This document shows positions 25,263-34,074 of a stretch of DNA of 64,000 bases, in pieces (position 1 is the first letter of the stretch; the number at the start of each line of letters is the position of its first letter). The DNA comes from CAYFPX01 sp964519895 (GTDB taxonomy: Bacteria; Myxococcota_A; UBA796; CAJQPC01), in assembly GCA_964519895.1 (NCBI GenBank), contig CAZFLE010000019.1, forward strand, positions 16,231 through 80,230, read 5' to 3'. The notes beneath the pieces were generated by a model, which made no database searches, had not been told where the DNA came from, and saw only the letters and a list, made by a program, of their open reading frames with translations. Both the position numbers and the translations under genes were made by a program.

Positions 25263-25895
25263 CTAGAGGATCCGAACTGAGTCAGGGGCGACCAGCACGC
25301 CTTCGGCGACGACCTGGGTGGCTTCGTTGACGACACGGACCCGTTCGCCCACATAGCCGTGCTCGGCGAGCCGGCCCGGGGCCTCGATGCGCAGGCTGCC
25401 GCGCACGATCGTCAGCGTCACGTCGGAGCCGCGCTCCACGTCGGGCACCCGGATGACCGCGGCGGTGGTGACGGCCTGGCCCTCCCGCAGGCTCACGCGG
25501 CTACGCCACGTGCCCTCGCCCACCGCGGTGCCCCGCAGGTCCTGGGCCAGCACCAGGCCCGGGCGCGGCGAGAAGTCCTCGCCCGGCGAGAGACGACGGG
25601 GCGCGACCGGCGCTCGCACCCAGACGTCCAGACCGGGCCGGACCGGAACCTGAGACAACAAGGCGCCGTGCTCGACGATTCGCAGACGCAGCTCGGGTCG
25701 ACCGCGACAAGGATCCCCGCGCCAGTCCAGCTGGGCGTCGTCGGTGCCGGGCAGGGCCTGGGACAGTCCCAGCCAGGACACGTCGACCGCCTCGGCGTCG
25801 CAGACCGCTGCGGCATAGGCCGCCAGGCTCTCCTCGATCGCAGCGGGGCTGACCGCCCCGGCCGCAGGGAGCAGTACCGACAGCCAGACGGTCAT
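25263..25895 (-). CDS. flgA: FlgA, P-ring assembly chaperone
   Basis: FlgA is a periplasmic chaperone for FlgI. The 210-residue product has a short signal peptide, a variable N-terminal domain and the C-terminal SAF-like domain (LSPGEDFSPRPGLVLAQDLR, LREGQAVTTAAVIRVPDVER) ending VAEGVLVAPDSVRIL, a pattern typical of FlgA. Its ATG overlaps the flgG stop as ATGA. It lies between flgG and flgH, the conserved order. Confidence 0.9.
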   Translation of the reverse strand: MTVWLSVLLPAAGAVSPAAIEESLAAYAAAVCDAEAVDVSWLGLSQALPGTDDAQLDWRGDPCRGRPELRLRIVEHGALLSQVPVRPGLDVWVRAPVAPRRLSPGEDFSPRPGLVLAQDLRGTAVGEGTWRSRVSLREGQAVTTAAVIRVPDVERGSDVTLTIVRGSLRIEAPGRLAEHGYVGERVRVVNEATQVVAEGVLVAPDSVRIL

Positions 25896-26659
25896 CGCCG
25901 CAGGTTGGCCGCAGTCTGGAGGGTCTCGTCGGCGGCCTGGACCACCTTGCTGGTGAGCTCATAGGCCCGCTGGGCCTTGATGAGCGCGATCAGCTCCGAC
26001 GCCGGATCCACGTTGGAGCCCTCCAGGTGCCCGCCCTGGACCTTGACCTCGGTCCCCAGGTCCACGTACTGGGCGCCGCCAGACTGGCTCGTCTCCTGGA
26101 ACACGTTGCCCCCCATGGCCCGCAGGCCCGAAGGGTTGGCAAAGGCAGCGACCTGCAGCTGGCCGGCGCTGGTCTCGTTCGTGTCGCCCTCGACCGTGAA
26201 GTAGACGGTGCCGTCGGGATCGATCCGGATGCTGACAGCGTCTGGCGGGATGTTGATCCCGCCGGCGAGCTGCACGCCCCCCGCCGTCACCACGTAGCCA
26301 TCGGCGTCCTTGGTGAAGTGTCCGTCCCGCGTGTACAGCGGGTTGCCGTCGGCGGTCTCGAGCTCGAAGAAGCCGCGACCATCGATGGCGACGTCCAGGG
26401 GCTGGCCGGTGGGGGTGATCGGACCACCGGTGTGGTTCTTCTCGACTGCGACGGTGCGCACACCGGCGCCGACCTGGGCGGTGGCTGGGGTGGCGCCGTC
26501 TTCGCCGCTGGTGGCCAGCTCCTCGTAGAACAGGTCCTGGAAGCTCGCCGTCGACTTCTTGAAGCCCGACGTGTTCACGTTGGCCAGGTTGTTGGCGATC
26601 GTGTCGATGGTGGTCTGCTGGGCAGCCATGCCGGTTGCGGCAGCGTAGAGGGCCTTCAT
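25892..26659 (-). CDS. flgG: FlgG, distal rod protein
   Basis: FlgG makes the distal rod. The 255-residue product has the full signature: N-terminal ALYAAATGMAAQQTTIDTIA, NNLANVNTSGFKKSTASFQD, and C-terminal ELIALIKAQRAYELTSKVVQ with ADETLQTAANLRR. Its length is normal. Its ATG shares one base with the flgF stop, showing tight coupling. Confidence 0.97.
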   Translation of the reverse strand: MKALYAAATGMAAQQTTIDTIANNLANVNTSGFKKSTASFQDLFYEELATSGEDGATPATAQVGAGVRTVAVEKNHTGGPITPTGQPLDVAIDGRGFFELETADGNPLYTRDGHFTKDADGYVVTAGGVQLAGGINIPPDAVSIRIDPDGTVYFTVEGDTNETSAGQLQVAAFANPSGLRAMGGNVFQETSQSGGAQYVDLGTEVKVQGGHLEGSNVDPASELIALIKAQRAYELTSKVVQAADETLQTAANLRR

Positions 26660-27357
26660 CAGCGACTCCCTGTGTTGTTGAGCTTCTGGTCCATCTCGTC
26701 AGACGTCTGCATGGCCTTCTGGTAGGCCTCGAAGTACCGACTCGCCTCGATGAGCTCGATCATCAGCCCCGCAGGGTCAGCGTTCGAGCCCTCCAGCGCA
26801 CCCTGGAACACGCTGACCAGGTCGGCCTCGCGAGTGGGCCCACCGGCCTCCCACAGGTTCTCACCCACCTGCTTCAGGTCGTCGGCGAATTCGAGCCTCA
26901 GCTGGTCGAGCTCGCTGCCGTCCGACGCGAGCACCCGGCCGTGCCGATCGACCGTGAAGTTCTGGCCGGGCTCGAACACGATGGGTCCGCCCTGACCGAG
27001 CACCGCGTGGCCACTCTGGTTCACCAGGGTGCCTTCGCTGTCCAGCCGAAAGTCTCCGGCCCGCGTGAGGCGCTCGACGCCCCCGGCATCCACGACGAAG
27101 AAGCCCTCTCCCTGCAGCGCCAGGTGGGTCGGGACGCCGTCGTTGGTCAGCGAACCGTCGGTCAGATCCGGGCCCTCGTTGACGGCCTGGGTGTACGCCT
27201 GGGCCATGGCCTCCTGGTCGCCGCCCTCCAGGGTGAAGGTCAGCCGACCCTTCTTGAACCCCACCGTGTCGCTGTTTGCGATGTTCTGGGACAACAGATC
27301 GATCTGTTCCCAGCTCGCGTTCGCTCCGGAGAGGCTGCTGTAGATGTCACTCCCCAC
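26659..27357 (-). CDS. flgF: FlgF, proximal rod protein
   Basis: FlgF is a minor rod subunit. The 232-residue product has the rod N-terminus (LLSQNIANSDTVGFKKGRLT), the LALQGEGFFVVDAGGVERLT segment and the C-terminal MIELIEASRYFEAYQKAMQT with DEMDQKLNN. It is assigned to flgF rather than flgG from its more divergent sequence and its place before flgG. The start is a GTG (27355-27357), 19 bases after fliA. Confidence 0.92.
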   Translation of the reverse strand: MGSDIYSSLSGANASWEQIDLLSQNIANSDTVGFKKGRLTFTLEGGDQEAMAQAYTQAVNEGPDLTDGSLTNDGVPTHLALQGEGFFVVDAGGVERLTRAGDFRLDSEGTLVNQSGHAVLGQGGPIVFEPGQNFTVDRHGRVLASDGSELDQLRLEFADDLKQVGENLWEAGGPTREADLVSVFQGALEGSNADPAGLMIELIEASRYFEAYQKAMQTSDEMDQKLNNTGSR

Positions 27358-27376
27358 GACGCGCTCCCGGTTGGTG

Positions 27377-28180
27377 CTACAGGACGAGGTCGCCGTTCAG
27401 GTCCGCGATCTCGATGTGCGGCGCCAGCTTCTTCTGGAGGCTCTTGCGAGCCCCCGACAGGATCTGCGAGATACGAGACGGCGTGACTTCGTAGACCGCC
27501 GCGATCTCGGCCAGGTTCATGTTCTTGCCGTAGTACATCATCACGCAGTGACGCTGCTTCTCGGGCAGGGCCGCGATGGCGTCGCGGAGACGCTGGCGGA
27601 TCTCCGCCATGTCCAACCGAAGACTCGGGTCGTCGCGCAAGGGACCGGCGAGCTGCTCGACCAGGGTGCGACTCTCGTCGCCGTCTCCCACCGGCGCGTC
27701 GATCGGCACGTGGCTGATCGGCTTCACCCGGTCCACCGCCTGGTGGTACTCCTCGAGGGAGATGTCCAGGATGTCGGCCACCTGCTGGGCCTCGGGCTGC
27801 CGGCCCAGCTCCTTGCACAGGGTCTGGGTGGCGTGGTCGATCCGACGTGCGAGCTGGCGCCGACGGCGGGGGAAGGGGTCGGTGGTGCGCAGCGCATCCA
27901 GCATGGCGCCGCGGATGCGGTACTCGGCAAAGGTCGAGAACCGGATCCCGCGAGACTCGTCGAAGCGATCGAATGCTTCGAGCAGTCCGATCGCGCCAAA
28001 GGACGCCAGGTCCTCGGCCAGCAGGGACGCGCCAGGCGGCAGTCGCTCGGCCAGCTGGCGAGCGATCAGGACGACCTTCTTGTGGTAGTGCAGGCAGGAC
28101 TCGTTCCGCGTCATGCCGTCGATGCGCGGCTCGGCGCGGGAGGACTTGACCTGGTTGTAGCGTTCGGCAGTCCGCAGCAC
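27377..28180 (-). CDS. fliA: FliA, sigma-28 flagellar sigma factor
   Basis: FliA directs RNA polymerase to late flagellar genes. The 267-residue protein has region 2 (LASFGAIGLLEAFDRFDESR with FSTFAEYRIRGAMLDALR), region 3 (RQLARRIDHATQTLCKELGR) and region 4 with the helix-turn-helix (NLAEIAAVYEVTPSRISQIL). I chose the GTG at 28178-28180 because AAGGAGG lies 6 bases upstream; an in-frame start 72 bases earlier has no such site. It lies between flhA and flgF. FlhF and FlhG, often encoded here, are absent. FlgM, its inhibitor, is in this window. Confidence 0.95.
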   Translation of the reverse strand: MLRTAERYNQVKSSRAEPRIDGMTRNESCLHYHKKVVLIARQLAERLPPGASLLAEDLASFGAIGLLEAFDRFDESRGIRFSTFAEYRIRGAMLDALRTTDPFPRRRRQLARRIDHATQTLCKELGRQPEAQQVADILDISLEEYHQAVDRVKPISHVPIDAPVGDGDESRTLVEQLAGPLRDDPSLRLDMAEIRQRLRDAIAALPEKQRHCVMMYYGKNMNLAEIAAVYEVTPSRISQILSGARKSLQKKLAPHIEIADLNGDLVL

Positions 28181-28252
28181 GGGTTGCCTCCTTGTCGGTC
28201 GTCTGGGCCCCAATCGGCCGGTGGCCCCACCTCTTGAGCCGAATGTGTCCAC

Positions 28253-30358
28253 TCAGGCGGTCCGCGGCAGATCGATCACGGCGACCCGGTCCAGCTTGAC
28301 CCCGGGGAGCAGCTCGACCGGGGACAGCACGGGGGTACGGGGCAGCACCTTCTCCAGCAGCCTCTGGAAGGGCCCTCGGGCGAGGGGTGGGCACAGCAGC
28401 ACCACGTCGCCGGCACCGGTCCAGCCCTCGACCTGGTGTCGGATGCCGCTGAGCAGGTGACGGGATGTCTCGGGATCCAGGGCCAGGGTCACCGACCCGG
28501 AGTCGCTGGTCTGGAGCGCTCGAGCGACGGCCTCCTCGGCCGCCGGCCCAAGGGCCATGTAGTGCAGGGTGCCCCCGTCGTCGGCGAAGCGCCGCGTCAC
28601 GTGGCGGGCCAGTGCCTGGCGCACGAACTCGGTGAGCACGTTCGGGTCCCGGGTCCGGGTGCCGTACTCGCTGAGGGATTCCAGGATGGTCTGGCTGTCC
28701 CGCACGCTCAGGCCCTCGCGGATGAGATTGCGGTAGACCTTGAGCAGCGACGGCCGCGCGAGCACGTCGGGCACCAGGTCCTCGACCAGCTTGGTGTGTT
28801 GCTCCCGCAGTCGCTCCAGCACCGAACACAGCTGGGTCATGTCGAAGAGCTCGTGGGCGTGCTGGTGCATGAGCTCTGTCAGGTGTGTGGTCAGCACTGT
28901 CGGCACGTCGACCACGGTGTAGCCGCGACTCTGCGCCCGAAGGACCAGACCGTCCGGAATCCACCAGGCGTCGAGCCCGAAGACCGGGTCCTTGGCCGCG
29001 ATGCCCTTGAGCTTGCCCGTCGCCCCCCCGGGATCGATGGCCAGGTGCTGCCGGGCGTGCACATGGCCTCGACCGATCTCCTCGCCCCGGAGCAAGATGA
29101 CGTACTCGTTGTTCTCGAGCCGCATGTTGTCGCGCAGGTGCACGCTGGGCAGGACCACGCCCAGGTCCGTCACGAACTGGTTCCGGATGCGCTGGATCCG
29201 TTCTACGAGCTCCCCGCCCTTGCGTTCGTCGACCAGGTAGACCAGGTCGATCCCGACCTCCATCGTCAGGGGCTCGAGGGCCAACAGGTCCTCGGGCCGA
29301 TGGACGCGACGCTTCTCCTCGTCGCCGTCGCCGGCGGCCTCGGCCCCCAGCTGGTCGGCCGAGGGGTTCCTCTCGACCTGCCACGCCAGCACCGAGATGA
29401 TGGTCGCGATGAGCAGGAAGGGAAGCCGCAGCCCCGGGACCAGAGCCAGTCCGAACATGGCAGCGGCCAGCATCCGCAGCAGGCGCGGGTTGGCCAGCAC
29501 CTGGCGATTGAGCTGCTTGTCGAGGGTGACGGCGTCCTCGTCATTGACCCGGGTCACCAGGATGCCGGCGCCCATGGAGATGACCAGGGCCGGGATCTGA
29601 CCGACCAGCCCGTCCCCGATGGTGAGCAGCGTGTAGGTCTGGGCGGCGTCGCCGAAGCTCATGCCGTTCTGGGCGACCCCGATCACGATGCCGCCGACGA
29701 TGTTGACCAGCGTGATCACGATGCCGGCGATGGCGTCGCCCCGGATGAACTTGCTGGCGCCGTCCATCGCGCCGTAGAAATCCGCCTCGCGGGTGATCTC
29801 AGAGCGGCGGGCCCGGGCCTGGTGCTCGTCGATCAGGCCGGCGTTGAGCTCGGCGTCGATGGCCATCTGCTTGCCCGGCATGGCGTCCAGGGTGAACCGG
29901 GCCGAGACCTCGGCCACCCGGCCTGCGCCCTTGGTGATGACCACGAAGTTGATGATCACGAAGATGGCGAACACCACCACGCCGACCACCGTGTTGCCGC
30001 CGACCACCACCTGGCCGAAGGCCTCGATGATGCGGCCGGCCGCTGCGCCTCCAGCGTCGCCGCCGCCCAGCAGGATGAGCCGGGTACTCGCCACGTTCAG
30101 GCTGAGCCGGAACACGGTCGCCGCCAATAGCAAGGTCGGAAACACGCTGAAGTCCACGGGCTTGTTCACGTAGAGCGTGACCAGCAGCATGAGCATCGAC
30201 AGGCAGATCGAGCCGGCGATGAGCACGTCCATCAGCGCCGGCGGCATCGGCACCAGCACGATGGCCAGCACGCCCATCAACGCCGCGGCCATGAACCCGT
30301 CTCCACCGGGCAGGTTCGCCTTGATTCGCTCGAGCAGGCTCAGAGGGTCTCCGGGCAT
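28253..30358 (-). CDS. flhA: FlhA, flagellar export gate protein
   Basis: FlhA is the main membrane component of the type III export gate. The 701-residue product has eight hydrophobic segments in the N-terminal half, the FHIPEP signature region (KPVDFSVFPTLLLAATVFRL, GAGRVAEVSARFTLDAMPGK, AIDAELNAGLID) and a large cytoplasmic C-terminal domain for substrate docking. The ATG at 30356-30358 gives full length but lies only a few bases after the predicted transcription start. An alternative ATG at 30291-30293, with GGAG upstream, would remove 22 residues before the first helix. It leads a unit with fliA and the flgF-flgG-flgA-flgH genes. Confidence 0.95.
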   Translation of the reverse strand: MPGDPLSLLERIKANLPGGDGFMAAALMGVLAIVLVPMPPALMDVLIAGSICLSMLMLLVTLYVNKPVDFSVFPTLLLAATVFRLSLNVASTRLILLGGGDAGGAAAGRIIEAFGQVVVGGNTVVGVVVFAIFVIINFVVITKGAGRVAEVSARFTLDAMPGKQMAIDAELNAGLIDEHQARARRSEITREADFYGAMDGASKFIRGDAIAGIVITLVNIVGGIVIGVAQNGMSFGDAAQTYTLLTIGDGLVGQIPALVISMGAGILVTRVNDEDAVTLDKQLNRQVLANPRLLRMLAAAMFGLALVPGLRLPFLLIATIISVLAWQVERNPSADQLGAEAAGDGDEEKRRVHRPEDLLALEPLTMEVGIDLVYLVDERKGGELVERIQRIRNQFVTDLGVVLPSVHLRDNMRLENNEYVILLRGEEIGRGHVHARQHLAIDPGGATGKLKGIAAKDPVFGLDAWWIPDGLVLRAQSRGYTVVDVPTVLTTHLTELMHQHAHELFDMTQLCSVLERLREQHTKLVEDLVPDVLARPSLLKVYRNLIREGLSVRDSQTILESLSEYGTRTRDPNVLTEFVRQALARHVTRRFADDGGTLHYMALGPAAEEAVARALQTSDSGSVTLALDPETSRHLLSGIRHQVEGWTGAGDVVLLCPPLARGPFQRLLEKVLPRTPVLSPVELLPGVKLDRVAVIDLPRTA

Positions 30359-30371
30359 CAGGTCCGCCGCC

Positions 30372-30398
30372 CAATCGGACGGTCGCGACCAAGATTGA
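30372..30398 (-). promoter_or_regulatory. Predicted FliA-type promoter for the flhA-fliA-flgF operon
   Basis: On the minus strand TCAA (30395-30398) is followed after exactly 15 bases by TCCGATTG (30372-30379), the same arrangement as before flgI. It would place fliA under its own control. The predicted start is only about 7 bases from the first flhA ATG. Confidence 0.55.
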
Positions 30399-30435
30399 GC
30401 GCAGATTCGGCGGACCAGCCCCGCTCCTGGGCCAT

Positions 30436-30604
30436 CTCATCGGCCGGGTCACCGAAGTTGATCGGAGCATGGCGACGCAATCGTCCGTCCTGCTGTTGTG
30501 ACTGTGCTGAAGTCGTGGCTCGCGTCACGTCGAGGCACAGGCGCGGCGGCAGGGCGGGCGAGGGCGAGCCAGGGCCGGTCAACTTCGATGATCCGGCCGA
30601 TCAG
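30436..30604. mobile_element. Family B MITE-like repeat, copy 1
   Basis: A 169-bp element with 25-bp terminal inverted repeats (left CTCATCGGCCGGGTCACC..., right the complement with three mismatches). It matches the element at 49804-49972 along its full length in the opposite orientation, including the interior GTGCTGAAGTCGTGGCTCGC. It lies between flhA and the divergent HDOD-GGDEF gene, upstream of both. Confidence 0.85.
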
Positions 30605-30666
30605 ATCCCCTCAAGGGGCGCGGCGTGCGGATCGATGAGGGGGGACCCCCCTGTCGGATCAATGCA

Positions 30667-32130
30667 ATGCTCGTGCACCCCCCAAAGCAGCTGGTCGAGG
30701 TCATCCAGTCGGCCTGGGAACCAGACGTCTCGGTGCACCAGCTGGGCGAGCTCGTCCGCAGCGATCCGGACCTGTCCGAGAGCATCCTGCGCTACGCGAA
30801 CTCGCCCTTCCTGGGCCTGGGCCGCGAGGTCGAAGACCCGCTCCGAGCCACGCTTCTGTTGGGGTCCAAGGTCATCGGGAACCTGGCGGTCTGCCATGCC
30901 CTGACCGCCGCCTGTCGCCGGGTCGACCTGCCGGACTCCACCATGCGCACGTTCTGGGCAGACTGCGTGCGCAGGGCCTGTGCCGCTGTCGGCGTCGCGC
31001 GACGTCACGCCGAGGTCCACACGGACATGGCGTTCATCGTAGGCCTGACCTTGGAGTTCGGCCGCATCATGCTGCTGGCCGAGACGCCTCACGAGGTCCT
31101 GCGGATCTCTGAGCTGCGGTCGCTGCAGGGGTCGGATCGACTGGAGCTGGAGAGTGCCATCTTCGGCCACCGGCACCACGAGATCTTCCTCGGCCAGGCC
31201 GAGGACTGGGGCCTGCCCGATCAGCTCCTGGCGGCCATCCGGGACCACCACAAGCCCGTCGAGGGACTGCCGATCCTGTCCAAGGTCGCCCGCTGGGCCG
31301 ATCTGTGCGCCGAGACCTACAGCGCGACGGGCAAGGGCGAGGCCCGGGACCGGGTGGTCCGAGTCCTGATGGTCGAGGACGGGTGGGACAAGTCGGGCGC
31401 CGAGACCTTCCTGAACAGCCTGGCCGGCTCCATGCCATCGGCCGCCGACATGCTCGCCATCAACATCGGCGAACAGACCGGCCTGGAGCAGCTGGTGCGG
31501 CGGGAGACCGGCGTCTCCAACCCGGAGTCCATGGCCCGGGAAGAGCTCCTGGCCTACCTCCAGGAGGTCCTGGACGAGCGCAACCACCTCCACAAGCAGG
31601 TGCAGGCGCTCCAGGCCGAGCTCCAGGCGGTGACCCAGTACGACCAGCTGACCGGGCTGGCCAATCGGAGCCGCTACATCCAGACCCTGCGCCAGGAGAC
31701 CCAGCGGGCCCAGCGCTACGGCCAGGAGCTCTCGGTGGTCATCGTCGACGTGGACAACTTCACGTCCCTGAACGCCCGCTACGGTCAGAACGCAGGCGAC
31801 CAGGTGCTCAAGCGCGTGGCCGCACTGCTGGGACGCATCAGCCGCGACGTGGACTTCCTGGCCCGGATCGGGGGCGACGAATTCGGCGTGATCCTGCCCG
31901 AGACCAACCACGGCGGCGGCCGGGTCTTCGCCGAGCGCGTGCGAGCCGGCCTGGAGGCCCTGCGGGTCGACGTCGGCGACAGCCGCATCCTGCTGTCCGG
32001 CACGGTGGTCGGTGTCACCCTGGGAAGCCTCCAGGGCGAGGTGAACCACGAGGGCCTGCACGCCGCAGCGATGCGGGCCAGCGCGAGCCTGCGCGGCCGC
32101 GGTGGCAACCGGGCGTCCTGGGCGGCCTGA
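30667..32130 (+). CDS. HDOD-GGDEF protein, probable diguanylate cyclase
   Basis: The 487-residue protein has an N-terminal HDOD domain (about 1-230: PPKQLVEVIQSAWEP, LRYANSPFLGLG, AIFGHRHHEIFLGQAE), a coiled-coil linker (about 300-330) and a C-terminal GGDEF domain. The active site RIGGDEFGVILP is intact, and RDVD five residues before it is the inhibitory I-site, so it should make c-di-GMP with product feedback. HDOD domains usually sense or scaffold. An in-frame GTG at 30625 would add 14 residues. Next to the flagellar cluster, it could tune motility, for example through the PilZ-like protein at 8640-9197. Its stop nearly touches that of the convergent sulfatase-like gene. Confidence 0.9.
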   Translation: MLVHPPKQLVEVIQSAWEPDVSVHQLGELVRSDPDLSESILRYANSPFLGLGREVEDPLRATLLLGSKVIGNLAVCHALTAACRRVDLPDSTMRTFWADCVRRACAAVGVARRHAEVHTDMAFIVGLTLEFGRIMLLAETPHEVLRISELRSLQGSDRLELESAIFGHRHHEIFLGQAEDWGLPDQLLAAIRDHHKPVEGLPILSKVARWADLCAETYSATGKGEARDRVVRVLMVEDGWDKSGAETFLNSLAGSMPSAADMLAINIGEQTGLEQLVRRETGVSNPESMAREELLAYLQEVLDERNHLHKQVQALQAELQAVTQYDQLTGLANRSRYIQTLRQETQRAQRYGQELSVVIVDVDNFTSLNARYGQNAGDQVLKRVAALLGRISRDVDFLARIGGDEFGVILPETNHGGGRVFAERVRAGLEALRVDVGDSRILLSGTVVGVTLGSLQGEVNHEGLHAAAMRASASLRGRGGNRASWAA

Positions 32131-32131
32131 C

Positions 32132-33619
32132 TCAAGGTCCGCGATCCTCGAAGACCAGGTGCGGCAGGTAGGTCAGCACGTCATCGATCTGCTGGTCCAT
32201 GTCGTCCCACAGAGCGATCACGTCGGCGTCCTTGGCGTCGTAGAGGTCGGTCAGCTCGAGGGGATCCGTGGCGGCGTCGTAGAAGGCCTTGCGCCCGTCC
32301 GACGCGTAGAGGAGCACCTTGTCCGAGCGGGTCACCATGAGGCGGGCCGAGCTGGTGCTCTGGTAGCGGAAGGCCGTGCGCAGGCGGTCGTCGGCGATGT
32401 TCGCCAGGCCGAGCCCGGTCGTGGACGCCTGCTGGGGGATCTGCAACAGGTTGAACACCGTGGGCCACAGGTCCTGGTGCATGGCCGGCATCGGCAGAGG
32501 CCCGGACTCGATGCCCGGCGCCCAGAAGGCGGCCAGGGCCCGGTTCTCCTCCTGGTAGAGCGCCTGGCTGTGGCCGATGCGGTTGTGCTCGTAGTGCTGC
32601 TCGCCGTGGTCCGTCCAGAACATCACGAGGGTGTCCTCCAGCGCGCCCAAGGCATCGAGCTGGTCCCACAGGGTGCCGAGCCACTCGTCCAGGAAGCGCA
32701 AGTCGGCCAGGTAGAACATCTCGATGTGGGCCACCAGCAGGTCGCGCTCCTCCTGGGACATGCCAGCGTAGTCCCGCTGGGCCTGCCCGTAGTCCTCGGC
32801 CGACGTGAGGTCGTAGGGGATGGGCGCCAGGTCCTCGTGGCCCTTCCGGTAGGACTCCGGTGCCGAAAAAGGCGTGTGGGGGTCCATGAAGTGGAGCTGG
32901 AGCATCCAGGGGCTCTCCGGCGTCTCCATGAGCCGCTCGACCTGTTCCACTCCCTGCTCGACCACCCAGTCCGCGTCCGGGAAGTCCGCCGCATTGCCCC
33001 AGTCGTCGTACACGATGGTCTGAAAGCCCCCGCCGGTGACCACGCCGGGATCGGTGGTCAAGAAGGGACTCCCGGTGACCACCGCCGTCTGGTAGCCGGC
33101 CTCCTGGAGCCACAGGGGCACCCCCGGGAGCTCCTCGGGCGGCGCTTCGGCCGCGGGGTCGGACGTGACCGGCTCGAACCCCAGCTCCACGGTCGACTGC
33201 CCGGAGAACAGGCACAGGAGGCTGGAGTAGGTCCAGTTCGAGCAACCCCGCAGATCGGTGAGCACGGCCGACTTGCGCAGCCGACCATCCAGGAACGGGG
33301 TCGTGTCCGTCTGGGCGAAGAAGCCGATGCGGTCCAGCCGCAAGGTGTCGATGCTGATGACCAGCAGGTTCTGGGGCACCGGGCCCGAGAAGCGCAGGGC
33401 ACTGGGCCAGGGCCCGGCGGGTTGGTCTGTGTCGGGGGGCGGGCGGGTGTCGGTGTCGCCCGTCGGGGGCGGGTCGCTGTCGTCGGTCGTTGTGGGCGGC
33501 CCCGGCAGATCCGAGTCCGGCGCCGTGTCCACGGGACAGGGCTCGTCGTCGGGCGGGCGACAACCGCCCAGGGCCAGCAGTCCCGACACGAACATCACCA
33601 CCCAGCCGCCCGTGCGCAT
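32132..33619 (-). CDS. Sulfatase-like lipoprotein (alkaline-phosphatase superfamily) lacking the FGly motif
   Basis: The 495-residue product starts with lipobox LLALGGC and a Pro/Asp/Thr-rich linker. The fold is recognised by NLLVISIDTLRLDRIGF (metal Asp), HFMDPHTPFSAP, FWTDHGEQHYEHN and IGHSQALYQEENRA. Classic sulfatases carry C/S-x-P-x-R for formylglycine; here the equivalent is CSNWTYSSLLCLFSG, with no Pro or Arg, so it is probably a phosphodi/monoesterase or phosphotransferase using Thr or Ser. The ATG at 33617-33619 has GGAGG upstream. It is probably outer-membrane-anchored and periplasmic. Confidence 0.85.
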   Translation of the reverse strand: MRTGGWVVMFVSGLLALGGCRPPDDEPCPVDTAPDSDLPGPPTTTDDSDPPPTGDTDTRPPPDTDQPAGPWPSALRFSGPVPQNLLVISIDTLRLDRIGFFAQTDTTPFLDGRLRKSAVLTDLRGCSNWTYSSLLCLFSGQSTVELGFEPVTSDPAAEAPPEELPGVPLWLQEAGYQTAVVTGSPFLTTDPGVVTGGGFQTIVYDDWGNAADFPDADWVVEQGVEQVERLMETPESPWMLQLHFMDPHTPFSAPESYRKGHEDLAPIPYDLTSAEDYGQAQRDYAGMSQEERDLLVAHIEMFYLADLRFLDEWLGTLWDQLDALGALEDTLVMFWTDHGEQHYEHNRIGHSQALYQEENRALAAFWAPGIESGPLPMPAMHQDLWPTVFNLLQIPQQASTTGLGLANIADDRLRTAFRYQSTSSARLMVTRSDKVLLYASDGRKAFYDAATDPLELTDLYDAKDADVIALWDDMDQQIDDVLTYLPHLVFEDRGP

Positions 33620-34074
33620 CTCGTCCTCCAGAGTCGTGCCGTCCCTCGGATGCAAGGGCCGTGTCACGGGCTGGATCCGCCCACCGAGCCAAGCTGTCCA
33701 TGGGTCGTGCATCTGGCCAGGATGCTGGCCGTCCCCCCAGGACGAATTTCTCGCGTCACCGACTCGTCACTTGCACACCCCGAATCGATCCGTAAGGGTG
33801 TGTGGGTCCGGGCCGAGCCCGGATCCCCCAGTCACCCCAACCGGAGAGGTCACATGAGCTGCATCACCCTGCGCCTGTTCACCGACTCCGGTCACGGTCC
33901 AGCCAATGTCTGGACCCAACTCGGGATGACTGCGAAGCCCCGCTCCTAGCAGCCGCTTCCCTCGCCCCGAGAGACCGGGTCGCCTGACCAGGCGGCTGGC
34001 TGATCTCGCCTCTGGGATGCCTTGGTCCTGCCAGGTGTCTCGTCTCCCCTCCACCTTCCCTCGGGAGGTGCGTC
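33620..34074. other. Intergenic region between the sulfatase-like and MATE genes
   Basis: About 455 bases between divergent genes. It holds one short ORF with a good ribosome binding site (33854-33949, listed separately). After it, 33950-34060 contains AGCCGC ... GCGGCT and CGCCTG ... CAGGCG inverted segments that could form a structured leader before the MATE gene. No known riboswitch consensus could be recognised. Confidence 0.5.
33854..33949 (+). CDS. Small ORF (31 codons) before the MATE gene, possible leader peptide
   Basis: ATG at 33854 with GGAGAGG about 5 bases upstream, ending in TAG at 33947-33949. The peptide has no recognisable motif (it includes LRLFTDSGHG). It lies 125 bases before the MATE start on the same strand, with possible hairpins between. 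It could be a regulatory leader ORF or chance; only the ribosome binding site supports it. Confidence 0.35.
   Translation: MSCITLRLFTDSGHGPANVWTQLGMTAKPRS

Noticed and set aside
33950..34070. Known riboswitch before the MATE gene
   Set aside because: Some inverted segments exist, but no consensus core of a known class was recognised.
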